Source: an uncultured bacterium (lineage in GTDB: Bacteria > Elusimicrobiota > Elusimicrobia > Elusimicrobiales > Elusimicrobiaceae). From it: a DNA stretch of 64,000 bases. Positions 41,046 through 50,577 of this stretch are shown here, in pieces (the stretch's first letter is position 1; each line of letters begins with the position of its first letter). The stretch spans positions 248,001-312,000 of the forward strand of contig CASFFZ010000001.1 of NCBI GenBank assembly GCA_949294095.1. The letters are read 5' to 3'. The position numbers and the translations under genes were made by a program. A model generated the notes under the pieces. It was not told where the DNA came from. It searched no databases and was given only the letters and a program-made list of their open reading frames with translations.

Positions 41046-42532
41046 GAGACTTTTTTCCAACGGCCGCGGGCGGGCGCCTGCACCGTTTTTTGGCGGCGCA
41101 AGCAGGAACGCATGATTTGGCGGGCTTCCACAAAAGTATTTTTAAATTCCAGCGAATCAATAAATCCGTCGTGTCCGAAGCCGCCCGCCAATACATGGTC
41201 GGTTACGGCAAAGCGGTACGTTTCCTGCGGGCGGACGATGCGGCCGTTATCCAATACAATTTGGCGGATTTTCCGCCCCGCCGGCGTTTGGGCATACGAA
41301 ACCGAAAACCCGGCAATCTGCGGGAAATTGTCTTTGGCGTTTAATGAAAGTTCCATTGCTTTTAAAAACGCTTCGCCTTTAATCGTGATAAAAGTGATGT
41401 TGTCGCCATACGGGTACGTTTTGTACAAATCATATTCCGTCAGCGTGCCGGCGGGCAGGGGGCTGCGGATAGAGTCGGAATTAATCACGGCGCCGTCCAG
41501 CCGGGCCCATTTATGCAAACATTGCGCCAATAAATCGCCCAATGCAGATTCCTGCGCCAACGCATTTGGAATTTCCGCCGGAACCTCGGCCACCCGCGCG
41601 TTCATTTTTTTGCGCGTAGCCGCGCGCAAGGCGGAAGCCTGCTGGGCCACGGAGGCGTCTTCCCCAAAGGTTTCTTTTAAAAGGGGCACGTCCTCAAACG
41701 AAATGTCCCGCAGTTGTTTGTTTTTATCAAATAACAGCCGAATATGCCCCACGCTGTCCAGCTTGGAGCCGGGGTAGACGATAAAGGTTTTGTTGATTTG
41801 GTCGGTTTCGGCGTTTTCCCGGTCTTTATTGGAACTCAAAATAAGGTCAATGCCGGGGGTTTCTTCGGCCAGGGCCGTATCGCTCAGGCCGTCTTTTTGG
41901 GTGGCGCCGATGGAACTTAGCAAAATGATATAGTCCACCCCTTTCTCTTTGAGTAAATACGCCATTTGCTGGGCGGTTTCCACCGCATCCAGTGCGCGCA
42001 GGCCCAAGAGGCGGGATTTGTTTTTATTGACGGCCTGCGGGTCGATCAGGCCAAAGATGCCGATTTTGATTCCGTTTACGGTGCGGATTTGATAATCGTG
42101 CAGCGGCCAAGGCAGTTGGTTTTCCAGCCGCAGGTTGGAAACGACAAACGGATACGGCAGTTCCCGCACGATGCCGCGCAGCGAAGGCCAGCCGTAAACC
42201 AAATCTTTATCGCTGATGGTTCCCGCCGTGTAAGGCAGGGTGCGGGCCAGCTCCGCCACATAGGCGCCTTTGGTCATGGTGCCTTCCGGTGCAGAGCCGA
42301 ACCAGCTGCCGCCGTCAAACAAGAGGTATTCCCCTTCGCGGCTTTGCAAAAAATTTTTTAGAATTGCATATCCGCCCGCTTCGCGGTTATCCCAGCGGGG
42401 CTCCGGGCGAGACCAATAAAACCCCTGCACATCTGCCGTGTAATACACGTCAATAGGCGTTAAATCTTCCCGTCCGCATCCGCCCGCCAGCCACACGGCG
42501 GCTAAAAGCAAAAAGAGCTTCTTTCCCCGCAT
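41042..42532 (-). CDS. UshA-like lipoprotein with lost metal-site residues (probably inactive nucleotidase paralog)
   Basis: The 496-residue protein has a lipobox (WLAGGC, Cys19) and the two-domain UshA layout. Every metal-binding motif of the active paralogs is altered: SDVHGF is ADVQGF (residues 33-38), LDSGDFSNGT is FDGGSWFGSA, GNHEF is SDKDL and GGHAH is SSNKD. The C-terminal substrate domain lacks the NNGGTR motif but keeps YPYGDNITFITIKGEAF. It therefore probably binds rather than cleaves. As the only lipoprotein of the three it would be anchored in a membrane. It follows the active copy by 1 nt and overlaps dusB. Confidence 0.85.
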   Translation of the reverse strand: MRGKKLFLLLAAVWLAGGCGREDLTPIDVYYTADVQGFYWSRPEPRWDNREAGGYAILKNFLQSREGEYLLFDGGSWFGSAPEGTMTKGAYVAELARTLPYTAGTISDKDLVYGWPSLRGIVRELPYPFVVSNLRLENQLPWPLHDYQIRTVNGIKIGIFGLIDPQAVNKNKSRLLGLRALDAVETAQQMAYLLKEKGVDYIILLSSIGATQKDGLSDTALAEETPGIDLILSSNKDRENAETDQINKTFIVYPGSKLDSVGHIRLLFDKNKQLRDISFEDVPLLKETFGEDASVAQQASALRAATRKKMNARVAEVPAEIPNALAQESALGDLLAQCLHKWARLDGAVINSDSIRSPLPAGTLTEYDLYKTYPYGDNITFITIKGEAFLKAMELSLNAKDNFPQIAGFSVSYAQTPAGRKIRQIVLDNGRIVRPQETYRFAVTDHVLAGGFGHDGFIDSLEFKNTFVEARQIMRSCLRRQKTVQAPARGRWKKVS

Positions 42533-42533
42533 A

Positions 42534-43997
42534 TTACCGCCGGTAAATTCTCCCCGTTTCCGGCACTTTTACCGGCCCGTTTCGAAGGGCTTCTTCCATT
42601 AAATCGCGGATGGTTTTGTCGCCGGCCAGTTTTTTGTATTCCGCCGGGATCTTTTTAAACATCCAGCCTTCGCTGCCGCCGCCCGCAATGTAGGAGTTGG
42701 TCGCCAGCGTGTATTTTTTGCGGTTTTGCACCGGCTGGCCGTTTACAAAAATTTCCAAATCTTTTATTTTGCCTTTTTTATTTTGCTTGTAAGAAATCGT
42801 CAACCCGGCATACGAATACAAGCTGTTGGGCGCAAAACTCTTTTTAATAAATTTCTTCAAGAAACGCCCGTCCACGTTTACCAAGGTAATCGTGTTGTCA
42901 AACGGATGAATATCAATCAAATCGCGTTTGGTAACCGGGCCTTTTTGCATATCCACCCGGGTGCCGCCGTTGTTGTGAACGGCAATCTGCGCGCCGGAAT
43001 AATCCAAAATGATATCGGCAATCCAATCGTTGAGCGCGGCGTCTTGCTGGTCGTCGCGCTGCGGCAGGCGGCTAAACAAAGCGGGGGCCTCTCCCACCAC
43101 TTCATCCACTCCGGGCTCGCGCAGCGAGTCGGCGTACGCCTTCATGTCCGGGTCTTCGCCCGTTTGAGCCAGGACGAGCGGAATTAACTCGGATTTGGCC
43201 GACACGAACTTGCCGGTCTTGTCATCCGTTTCCACGCTGACGCGGCTGACGTTTTGCAAATTGCATCCGCTTTCCACAAACAGCGTCCCGCCGATGTATT
43301 TGTTTTGCAAAATGTTATGGGCATGCCCGCCCAGCACCACATGCACCCGCCCGCCAAACTTGCGGCCGATTTTCCCCACATACGACTGGGTGCCGTGTTT
43401 TTCATCCTGCAAAGAATCGTGCACCAAAACCACTACGATGTTCGGCTCTTTTTCTTCCACTTCCTTAAGGGCTTTCTCCAGCGCGGGCATCGGTTTGCCG
43501 TAGGAATACAATTTGGAAGGATTGGTGGGCTCGCGGTTGGCCAAGCCGATGACCGCAATTTTAACGCCGTTTTCATCAAAAATTTTGTAGGGCAGCACGG
43601 ACGGCGGATATTTGCCGGTGGCCGTTTCAAAAAAATTCGCCGCCAATACGGCAAATTGAGCATTGGCCAAAAGCGGGGCCAGGCCTTCGCCCTTAAAATC
43701 AAACTCGTGGTTGCCGATGGTGGCCGCGTCGTAGCTCATGCGGTTCATCATCTGTACGCCTTTAAGGCCCTTGGAATTGCGGGTTTCCACGGTGCCGTTG
43801 GAAAAATCGCCGCTGTCTAAAAGCAAGTAGCCTTGCGGCCCCTCTTTTAACACGGCCGCCAACGCCGCAAAACCGCCTTGCCCGTTTTTCGGATAGAAAA
43901 AACCGTGCACATCGCTGGTGTGATAAATAGTAGTTGTTTTGGCCGCCAGCAATAACGGCACAAACAAGAATACGGCGAGCAACCAAGTTTTTCTCAT
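42534..43997 (-). CDS. Exported 5'-nucleotidase / UDP-sugar hydrolase family protein
   Basis: 487 residues: signal peptide (LLAVFLFVPLLLAA), a calcineurin-like metallophosphatase domain with TSDVHGFF (Asp29, His31), LLDSGDFSNGT, IGNHEFDFKG, LVHDSL and LGGHAHNI, then a substrate domain with NNGGTRVDMQKG, DNTITLVNV and the C-terminal NSYIAGGGSEG. All catalytic residues are present. It removes phosphate from nucleotides in the periplasm for nucleoside uptake. Paralog of the gene at 44071-45534, with exactly the same length. Confidence 0.9.
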   Translation of the reverse strand: MRKTWLLAVFLFVPLLLAAKTTTIYHTSDVHGFFYPKNGQGGFAALAAVLKEGPQGYLLLDSGDFSNGTVETRNSKGLKGVQMMNRMSYDAATIGNHEFDFKGEGLAPLLANAQFAVLAANFFETATGKYPPSVLPYKIFDENGVKIAVIGLANREPTNPSKLYSYGKPMPALEKALKEVEEKEPNIVVVLVHDSLQDEKHGTQSYVGKIGRKFGGRVHVVLGGHAHNILQNKYIGGTLFVESGCNLQNVSRVSVETDDKTGKFVSAKSELIPLVLAQTGEDPDMKAYADSLREPGVDEVVGEAPALFSRLPQRDDQQDAALNDWIADIILDYSGAQIAVHNNGGTRVDMQKGPVTKRDLIDIHPFDNTITLVNVDGRFLKKFIKKSFAPNSLYSYAGLTISYKQNKKGKIKDLEIFVNGQPVQNRKKYTLATNSYIAGGGSEGWMFKKIPAEYKKLAGDKTIRDLMEEALRNGPVKVPETGRIYRR

Positions 43998-44070
43998 AAG
44001 AGGCCTCTCTTTGCTATGGGGATAATTTTATGGTAACAAAAACATCTCTCCCGTTCAAGGCATATAGTCA

Positions 44071-45534
44071 TTATTTTTGCACGACGCGTCCCGTTGCGGG
44101 CGGGGTAAGCGGGCCGTTTTTAAAATCCGCTTCCAAAATTTGGCGCATCGTCAGCTGCCCGGCGGGGCGGATGCTGCCTTGCGGCAGGGTTTTAAATAAT
44201 TTGCCTTCGCTGCCGCCGCCCGCCACATACGAATTGACGGCCAACGTGTATTGTTTATCGTCCTGCAGCCGTTCGCCGCGCACCCAGATTTTTAATTTTT
44301 TGATTTTCCCTTTTTTCGTTTTTTTGTACGAAAACGTAAGCCCGCTGTAGGCCAGACGGTTCCACGGCACTACGCCCCCGGCAACCAATTTTTTTAAAAA
44401 CGCGCCGCTTACCGTGGCCGTAACCACCGTATTGTCAAACGGGTACAAATCAATAATATCCCGCCGGGTAATATCCCCTTTCGGCAGGCCCACGCGCGCA
44501 CCGCCCGTATTGTGAATGCACACGTCGGCCGGCGTATAGCGGCAGGTGGCGTCGGCTACCCAGTTGTCCACGGGGTCGTCTTGGTGGGAGGGAATAAACG
44601 ATTTTTTGGAAAAAGCCGCCGCCGTCTGTCCGATTACTTCATCCACGCCCGGCTCGCGCAGGGATTGGGCGTAGGCTTTCATTTTCTTGTCCTCGCCCGT
44701 TTGGGCGGTATTCAGCGCAATCAGCTCCGAGCGGATATCCGTAATTTTACCGGTTTTGTCGTCCGTTTCCAACGTGATTTTGGTTACGTTTTGAAAATGA
44801 CATCCGCTTTCGGCAAACAAAATGCCGCCGCGCCATTCGTTTTGAAAAATTTTATGAGCATGCCCGCCCAGCACCACCTGCACCCGGCCGCCAAATTGCC
44901 GGCCGATATCGCCGATATAGTTAGGAGAGCCAGGGCGGTCATCCGCCAAGGAATCGTGCACCAGCACCACTACCGCATCCGGCTGTTGCTTTTCTGCTTC
45001 CTGCAGGGCTTTCTCCAGCGCGGCAAGCGGCTTAATAAACTTATATTTTTGGCTTTTTTTCGTCGGGTTGCGGTTGGCCAGCCCGATTACCGCCACCTTC
45101 ATTCCGTTTACGTTGTAGAGCTGATACGGCTTTATCCGTTTAGGCAGTTTCTCCCCCGCCGCGGGCACTAAATTGGCCGCCAGCACGTCAAACCGGGCCG
45201 CTTCCAACAGCGCGTCAAATCCTTCATCCCGAAAGGCAAATTCGTGATTGCCCACCGTCGCCGCGTCGTAGCCCAAGCGGTTCATCAACGAAACGGCCTT
45301 CAGGCCGTTTGAGCGCTGGGTTTCCACCGTTCCTTCCGCAAAATCGCCGCCGTCCAGCAACAAGTAGTTTTTGGGGCCGGATGCAAGCACCGCCGCCAGC
45401 GCGGCCGCGCCGCCCTGGCCGTTCTTCGGATAGAAAAATCCGTGCGTGTCGCTGGTGTGGTAAATTGTGGCGGTTTTCGCCGCCAGCGGAAGCGCCACCC
45501 AAAAAGAAAGCAACAGGATAAAAATTTTTTTCAT
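44071..45534 (-). CDS. Exported 5'-nucleotidase / UDP-sugar hydrolase family protein
   Basis: 487 residues from ATG 45534 (TTGGAGG ahead); an upstream in-frame start at 45567 is unsupported. Signal peptide (FILLLSFWVALPLAA), then TSDTHGFF, LLDGGDFAEGT, VGNHEFAF, LVHDSLADD, LGGHAHKI and the substrate-domain motifs TGGARVGLPKG and DNTVVTATV. The metal site is intact. Very similar to the next gene, so the pair is a tandem duplication; a gap of 73 nt separates them. Expected to act on nucleotides in the periplasm. Confidence 0.9.
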   Translation of the reverse strand: MKKIFILLLSFWVALPLAAKTATIYHTSDTHGFFYPKNGQGGAAALAAVLASGPKNYLLLDGGDFAEGTVETQRSNGLKAVSLMNRLGYDAATVGNHEFAFRDEGFDALLEAARFDVLAANLVPAAGEKLPKRIKPYQLYNVNGMKVAVIGLANRNPTKKSQKYKFIKPLAALEKALQEAEKQQPDAVVVLVHDSLADDRPGSPNYIGDIGRQFGGRVQVVLGGHAHKIFQNEWRGGILFAESGCHFQNVTKITLETDDKTGKITDIRSELIALNTAQTGEDKKMKAYAQSLREPGVDEVIGQTAAAFSKKSFIPSHQDDPVDNWVADATCRYTPADVCIHNTGGARVGLPKGDITRRDIIDLYPFDNTVVTATVSGAFLKKLVAGGVVPWNRLAYSGLTFSYKKTKKGKIKKLKIWVRGERLQDDKQYTLAVNSYVAGGGSEGKLFKTLPQGSIRPAGQLTMRQILEADFKNGPLTPPATGRVVQK

Positions 45535-45583
45535 TTTTCCTCCAAATAAAACCGCGCCTTTTTTCAAGGAGCGGTTATTAAAT

Positions 45584-46753
45584 TTACGCGGCTAAACGCG
45601 AAAACGGCGAAATTTTACGCAGCCGTTCAATGATGGGAGGAAGCTCTTTGAGCACCCGTTCAATGTCTTCCCGCGTGGTTTGATCCGACAGCGAGAAGCG
45701 AATGGATCCGTGTGCAAACTGGAAAGGCACCCCCATGGCGCGCAAGACGTGCGACGGCTCCAAGGATCCGGACGTGCAGGCCGAGCCGGACGAGGCACAC
45801 ACCCCCAAATCGTTGAGGTACATCAAAATGGATTCCCCTTCAATATAGCCAAAACTGATGTTGGTGGTATTGGGCACGCGGTGTTCGGGATCGCCGTTTA
45901 CTTTTACGTCCGCAATCGCGGCCACAATGCCTTGCTCCAGTTCGTCGCGCAAGGCGGCGATTTTGGCGCTGGTTCCGTCCGTCAGGCGTTTTTGCGCCAG
46001 CTCCGCCGCTTTGCCAAGCCCCACAATATAAGGAACATTTTCCGTGCCGGCGCGGCGGTGTTTTTCCTGATGGCCGCCCATTAAATAGGGCATAAACCGC
46101 GTGCCGCGGCGCACATACAAAGCCCCCACGCCTTTGGGGCCGTGGAATTTATGCGCAGAAAGCGACAGCATATCAATATCCGTTTCCTGCACATTGACGG
46201 GGATTTTCCCAACGGCTTGCACGGCATCCGTGTGAAAGAGCGCCCCTTTTTGGTGCGTCAAACGGGCAATTTCGGCAATCGGGAAAATCGTTCCTGTTTC
46301 GCTGTTGGCCCACATGACAGACACCAGGGCCGTATCTTCGTCCAGCACGCTTTGAAAGCGCTGCATATCAAACCGGCCGTATTCGTCCACCCCGATAAAA
46401 TCCACCCGGTAGCCTTGCGCTTCCAGGTATTTGTACGGCTCCATAATGGCCGGGTGTTCCACGGCCGAGGTAATGATATGTTTCTTTTTGGGGTAAGAGC
46501 GCACGGCGGAAAAAATGGCCGTGTTGTCGCTTTCGGTAGCGCAGGAGGTAAAAATAATTTCATCCGCGTGTGCCGCCCCGATAAGCGAGGCCACCTGCTG
46601 GCGGGCTTGGTCAATCGCGTGGCGGTTGTTGCCGCCGAAGGTATGCATACTGGAAGCGTTGCCGTACTTTTCCGAAAAATACGGCAGCATCGCTTCCACC
46701 ACGGCGGGAGAACACTGGGTAGTGGCGTTATTGTCCAAATAAATCACTTTCAT
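45584..46753 (-). CDS. nifS: Cysteine desulfurase, NifS type
   Basis: The 389-residue PLP enzyme opens YLDNNATTQCSPAVVEAM and has TESDNTAI, the cofactor Lys in SLSAHKFHGPKGVGALY and the active-site Cys in GVCASSGSACTSGSLEPSHV. It takes sulfur from cysteine for Fe-S cluster assembly. It follows nifU by 1 nt. The NIF-type pair is used by several anaerobes for general Fe-S assembly, which fits a cell with an [FeFe] hydrogenase. No nitrogenase gene is in the window. Confidence 0.95.
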   Translation of the reverse strand: MKVIYLDNNATTQCSPAVVEAMLPYFSEKYGNASSMHTFGGNNRHAIDQARQQVASLIGAAHADEIIFTSCATESDNTAIFSAVRSYPKKKHIITSAVEHPAIMEPYKYLEAQGYRVDFIGVDEYGRFDMQRFQSVLDEDTALVSVMWANSETGTIFPIAEIARLTHQKGALFHTDAVQAVGKIPVNVQETDIDMLSLSAHKFHGPKGVGALYVRRGTRFMPYLMGGHQEKHRRAGTENVPYIVGLGKAAELAQKRLTDGTSAKIAALRDELEQGIVAAIADVKVNGDPEHRVPNTTNISFGYIEGESILMYLNDLGVCASSGSACTSGSLEPSHVLRAMGVPFQFAHGSIRFSLSDQTTREDIERVLKELPPIIERLRKISPFSRLAA

Positions 46754-46754
46754 A

Positions 46755-47603
46755 TTAGGCCTGCTCCACGGAGAGGGAAGCGTCCACCTTTTCCTTCAGC
46801 GTTTTTTCAATAAAATTTTTCAGCGTACCCATCGCGCCCGCACAGCCGCTGCACATGCCCGTGAGGCGGATTTTTACCACATTCCCGTCCAAATCCACCA
46901 GCTCGGCCGATCCGCCGTCCATATTCAGTTTGGGGCGCACGTCTTCTTCCAGCACGTGTTCAATGGTTTTAATTTTTTCCACCACCGTCATTTGGGCAAA
47001 CGTTTTTTGCGCCGCAGCCGCCGGTGTTTCGGCCCCGTTTACTTTATCTAAAATCTTTTGAATTTCCCCTTTGCACCGGCCGCAGCCGCCGCCGGCTTTG
47101 GTAAAGTGGGTTACGTCTTCCACCGTTTTTAAATGGTTGGCGCGGATGGCTTTGATAATCGTTTCCTCCGACACGTTAAAACAATGGCAGACGATTTTTT
47201 CTTCCTGCTGTTCAAACACCACCGGCGCACCGCCCTGGCGGTAGCTTTTTACGGCGGCTTCCAAAGCTTCCATACCCATTACCGAACAATGCATTTTTTC
47301 CGCAGGCAGGGTGCCCAAGGCGTCGGCAATGTCCTGGTTGGTAATTTTGGACGCTTCGGCAATGGTTTTGCCTTTAATCATTTCCGTTAAAATAGAAGAT
47401 GAGGCAATGGCGCTCGCGCAGCCGAACGTTTCAAATTTGGCGTCTTCAATAACATCGGTTTCTTTGTTTACTTTGATGGTCAGCTTCAGGGCGTCTCCGC
47501 ACACCAAGCTGCCTACCTGGCCCGTGCCGTCGGCATTGGGGATGGCCCCCACGTTGCGCGGATGTCTAAAATGATCCATTACTTTATCCGTATAGTCCCA
47601 CAT
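46755..47603 (-). CDS. nifU: Fe-S cluster scaffold protein NifU, full length
   Basis: The 282-residue protein has three parts: an IscU-like domain with Cys in SLVCGDALKL, FGCASAIASSS and MHCSVMGM; a BFD-type [2Fe-2S] domain with VCHCFNVSEETI and GGGCGRCKG; and a C-terminal Nfu domain with LTGMCSGCAGAMG. It builds clusters on sulfur from NifS. The start is preceded by AAGGGGGTCTTGCT. It is the first gene of the leftward block. Confidence 0.95.
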   Translation of the reverse strand: MWDYTDKVMDHFRHPRNVGAIPNADGTGQVGSLVCGDALKLTIKVNKETDVIEDAKFETFGCASAIASSSILTEMIKGKTIAEASKITNQDIADALGTLPAEKMHCSVMGMEALEAAVKSYRQGGAPVVFEQQEEKIVCHCFNVSEETIIKAIRANHLKTVEDVTHFTKAGGGCGRCKGEIQKILDKVNGAETPAAAAQKTFAQMTVVEKIKTIEHVLEEDVRPKLNMDGGSAELVDLDGNVVKIRLTGMCSGCAGAMGTLKNFIEKTLKEKVDASLSVEQA

Positions 47604-47720
47604 AGCAAGACCCCCTTTCCTATATATTTTAATTATACCATTTTGGCTTTGGCCGTACCTTTGAAAGAGGGGTTAGCGTTTGCCCCCGCCCGCGGCGCTT
47701 TTTGCTAAAATAAAGATACG

Positions 47721-48548
47721 ATGATTTTTAAAAATGCCGCCGTTTTTTACAACGCCCACAAAACACACACCGCGCCCCTGGCGCAGGAAGTGTGCGCTTC
47801 TTTGCGCGCCCACGGCGTGCATACGGATTTAATTACCCAGCTGGACGGGCTGACCGCGGAGACGGATTTGCTCGTCAGCATGGGCGGGGACGGCACCATG
47901 CTCTATTGCGCCCGCGCCGCGGCGCCGCTGGGCATTCCGATTTTCGGCATCAACTGCGGTACGCTGGGCTTTCTGGCGGCCTGCGAAAAAGAAGACGCCC
48001 TGCCCGCCCTGCAAGCCCTGTTAAACGGCAAATGCGCCGTGAACGAACGCTTTATGCTGCACACGCGTATTCTGGCAAAAGGGGCCAAGCCGCGGGAATT
48101 TTTGGCGTTTAACGACTGCGTCCTGCGCGCGGCCGCGCCGCGGGCTTTTTTACTGGAAGCCAAATGGAACGAAAAAGAAATCCCTTCGTATTTTGGAGAC
48201 GGCGTCATCGTGGCCACGCCCACAGGCTCCACCGCCTATTCGCTGGCTTCCGGCGGGCCGATTGTAGAGCCGGGGGTGGACGTGCTGGCCGTTACGCCTA
48301 TCTGCCCGCATACGCTCAACCAGCGGCCGCTTATTTTATCGGCGCAGGGCACGCTCTCGCTCACGCCTTCGTTTAAAAACAAGGCCGACCGCGCCCTGTG
48401 CAGTTTAGACGGCCAAATCAACCTGACCCTTCCCGCCGGCGCGTGCGTGCAAATTACGCGCAGCGCGCTGAAAGCCAAGTTGCTTTGCCCGCCCGAGCGC
48501 GGATTTTTCCAAATTCTAAACCGCAAATTAAAATGGGGGAACCGCTGA
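47721..48548 (+). CDS. nadK: NAD kinase
   Basis: 275 residues with the NAD kinase signature: LLVSMGGDGTMLYCAR (GGDG), FGINCGTLGFLAAC, AFNDCVLRAA and GDGVIVATPTGSTAYSLASG. It phosphorylates NAD to NADP. No SD; TAAAAT lies 9 nt before the ATG, so the leader is 2-3 nt at most. It is followed by recN after 1 nt, a pairing found in many bacteria. Confidence 0.96.
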   Translation: MIFKNAAVFYNAHKTHTAPLAQEVCASLRAHGVHTDLITQLDGLTAETDLLVSMGGDGTMLYCARAAAPLGIPIFGINCGTLGFLAACEKEDALPALQALLNGKCAVNERFMLHTRILAKGAKPREFLAFNDCVLRAAAPRAFLLEAKWNEKEIPSYFGDGVIVATPTGSTAYSLASGGPIVEPGVDVLAVTPICPHTLNQRPLILSAQGTLSLTPSFKNKADRALCSLDGQINLTLPAGACVQITRSALKAKLLCPPERGFFQILNRKLKWGNR

Positions 48549-48549
48549 T

Positions 48550-50205
48550 ATGCTCGTGCGGCTGCGCGTACAAAATTTTGCCATCATTTCCGATTTAACG
48601 CTGGATTTTGCTCCGGGATTAAACGTCTTCTCCGGGGAAACGGGCGCCGGGAAATCCATCGTCATTGAAGCGCTTGGGTTTGTATTGGGCGCGCGCGGAG
48701 ACGTGGGCGCCATTAAAGACGGCGCGGACAAAATGACCGTCTCGGCCGTATTTTCCAGCGCCGATTTGCCGGCTTCCCTTCGCCAAGAACACCAAATCGC
48801 CGCGGATGTTTTTACGTTAAAAAGAGAATTAGACCGCAAAGGCAAAAGCAAGGCTTTTATAGAAGGACGCCCGGCCACCGTGTCGGCCTTGGCGCAGTTG
48901 GGAAAAGCGTTGGTGGATTTTCACGGCCAGCACGATCATCAAAGTTTACTGCACGCTTCCGTGCACCTGATGCTTCTGGATCAGTTTGCCGGGCACGGCG
49001 CCCTCGTGCAAAAAACGCAGGACGCGTACCGCCGCATGCAGGACATCGCCGCCAAATTAGACGCAGCGCGCATGAGCGCGCAGGAAAGGGAACGCCTGCT
49101 GGATATGAGCCAGTACCAACTGAAGGAAATAGAAGACGTCAACCCAACGGCGGAGGAAGATTTGCAGCTGGAGCAGACCCTGCCCAAAATGAAACACGCC
49201 GGGCGGCTGATGGAGCTGGCGCAAAACGCCTACGAGGAATTGTACGCGGCGGAAGATTCGGCCACTTCCCGCGCGGGCAAAGCCCTGCGCGAAGTGCAGA
49301 ATATGGCGGAACTGGATGAGCATTTAAACACGCTGGCCGAAGAGTTAAACAGCGCGCTTCTGACGTTGGAAGACGCCGCTTCCACCCTAAACGCATATAA
49401 AGACGATATCAACCTGGATCCGCAATCCTTAGACCGCATGCTGGCCCGCCACGAAAAAATCAAACGTTTAAAAGCCAAGTACGGGCCCGAAATGACGGAC
49501 GTGTTGGAAACGGCGCGCACCCTGCGGGAAAAAATTGACCTCCTCCAACACGGCGAAGAACACGAACAGGAATTACTGAAGGAACTGGAACAGGCCCGCC
49601 AACAATTGCTTGCGCTGGCCGGAGAACTGCACGACAAACGCATGAGCGCCGCCCAACGCCTGGCCGCCCGCATCAGCGAAGAAATCCGCCCGCTCGGATT
49701 TAACGCCGTACGGTTTTCCGTCGCCGTGGAAATGGACGAAGAAAACCTCGGCCCCGCCGGCGCGGACAAAGTGGAATTTTTATTTTCCCCCAACCCGGGC
49801 CAAGCGTTGCGCCCGCTTAAAAACATTGCTTCCGGCGGGGAAATTTCGCGCGTAATGCTGGGACTCAAAACCGTGCTGGCCCCCACCGTGCCGGTAATGG
49901 TGTTTGACGAAGTGGACGCAGGAATCGGCGGCGAGACTGGGCACCTGGTCGGCCAGAAACTGCACCAGGCCGCCCGCGGGCGCCAAGTGTTGTGCGTCAC
50001 GCATCTGGCGCAGGTAGCCGCCCAGGCAGACCAAAATTTTTACGTTTCCAAGAAAGCGTCCAAAAACGCGACCGATGTTTCCATCCAGCCGCTTTCCGGC
50101 GAAAAATTAACCGCGGAAATCGCCCGTATGCTAGGCGGCGGGGACAAACATTCCGCCGCTTTCTCGCACGCCAAGGAGTTGCTTACCGATGCCAAACGGA
50201 TTTAA
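48550..50205 (+). CDS. recN: DNA repair ATPase RecN
   Basis: 551 residues of the SMC-like family: Walker A in FSGETGAGKSIVIEAL near residue 30, FHGQHDHQSLL, a central coiled coil (about 155-365), then SGGEISRVMLGLKTVL (signature) and the Walker B VMVFDEVDAGIGGETG. It works in double-strand break repair. Its 3' end overlaps the next small gene by 17 nt. Confidence 0.96.
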   Translation: MLVRLRVQNFAIISDLTLDFAPGLNVFSGETGAGKSIVIEALGFVLGARGDVGAIKDGADKMTVSAVFSSADLPASLRQEHQIAADVFTLKRELDRKGKSKAFIEGRPATVSALAQLGKALVDFHGQHDHQSLLHASVHLMLLDQFAGHGALVQKTQDAYRRMQDIAAKLDAARMSAQERERLLDMSQYQLKEIEDVNPTAEEDLQLEQTLPKMKHAGRLMELAQNAYEELYAAEDSATSRAGKALREVQNMAELDEHLNTLAEELNSALLTLEDAASTLNAYKDDINLDPQSLDRMLARHEKIKRLKAKYGPEMTDVLETARTLREKIDLLQHGEEHEQELLKELEQARQQLLALAGELHDKRMSAAQRLAARISEEIRPLGFNAVRFSVAVEMDEENLGPAGADKVEFLFSPNPGQALRPLKNIASGGEISRVMLGLKTVLAPTVPVMVFDEVDAGIGGETGHLVGQKLHQAARGRQVLCVTHLAQVAAQADQNFYVSKKASKNATDVSIQPLSGEKLTAEIARMLGGGDKHSAAFSHAKELLTDAKRI

Positions 50206-50491
50206 AAAAATAACGCCCTTTCTGCCGCATCATTGGTTGGAACTAAAAGGCTTATCGCGCCTCTACTTGTTTCTGTTTTATGCGACGCTTGCCGTGGGAT
50301 TATATGCGGGGGTTTGCTGGCTGGAAACATACTTCCAGACGCCCCGGCAGCTGGCCCTTAATTCTGCGCCGCTTCGCCGCTTGTACGGGCTGGCCGCGCT
50401 GCAGGCGGGGCTGGCGTGTTTGGTCTGGCTGTTTCTGCACCGTTTCTGCCGCATTTTAGCGCTCCTTTCCCTCCGAATCAAAAACCGATAA
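50189..50491 (+). CDS. Small membrane protein of unknown function (paralog 1)
   Basis: 100 residues with two TM helices (about 26-48 and 70-92). The N-terminal HHWLELKGLSRLYLFLFYAT resembles HNWLCLKGLSVLFLVLFYLA in the next gene, so they are tandem paralogs. GCTTACCGATG is the start; the only upstream purine-rich site is AAGGAG in the recN coding part (50172-50177). Probably an inner-membrane protein; not recognised. Confidence 0.65.
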   Translation: MPNGFKKITPFLPHHWLELKGLSRLYLFLFYATLAVGLYAGVCWLETYFQTPRQLALNSAPLRRLYGLAALQAGLACLVWLFLHRFCRILALLSLRIKNR

Positions 50492-50577
50492 TTGGTTTCA
50501 TAAAACGCCGCGCTTTTTGATACAATATGAACAAAGGGGGGTGTGCTGTTTTTCCCCAGAGTAAAAAGGAGAGAACT

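Noticed and set aside
45584..47603. Nitrogen fixation locus
   Set aside because: Only nifU and nifS are present; neighbours are nucleotidases, dusB and ribosomal proteins.
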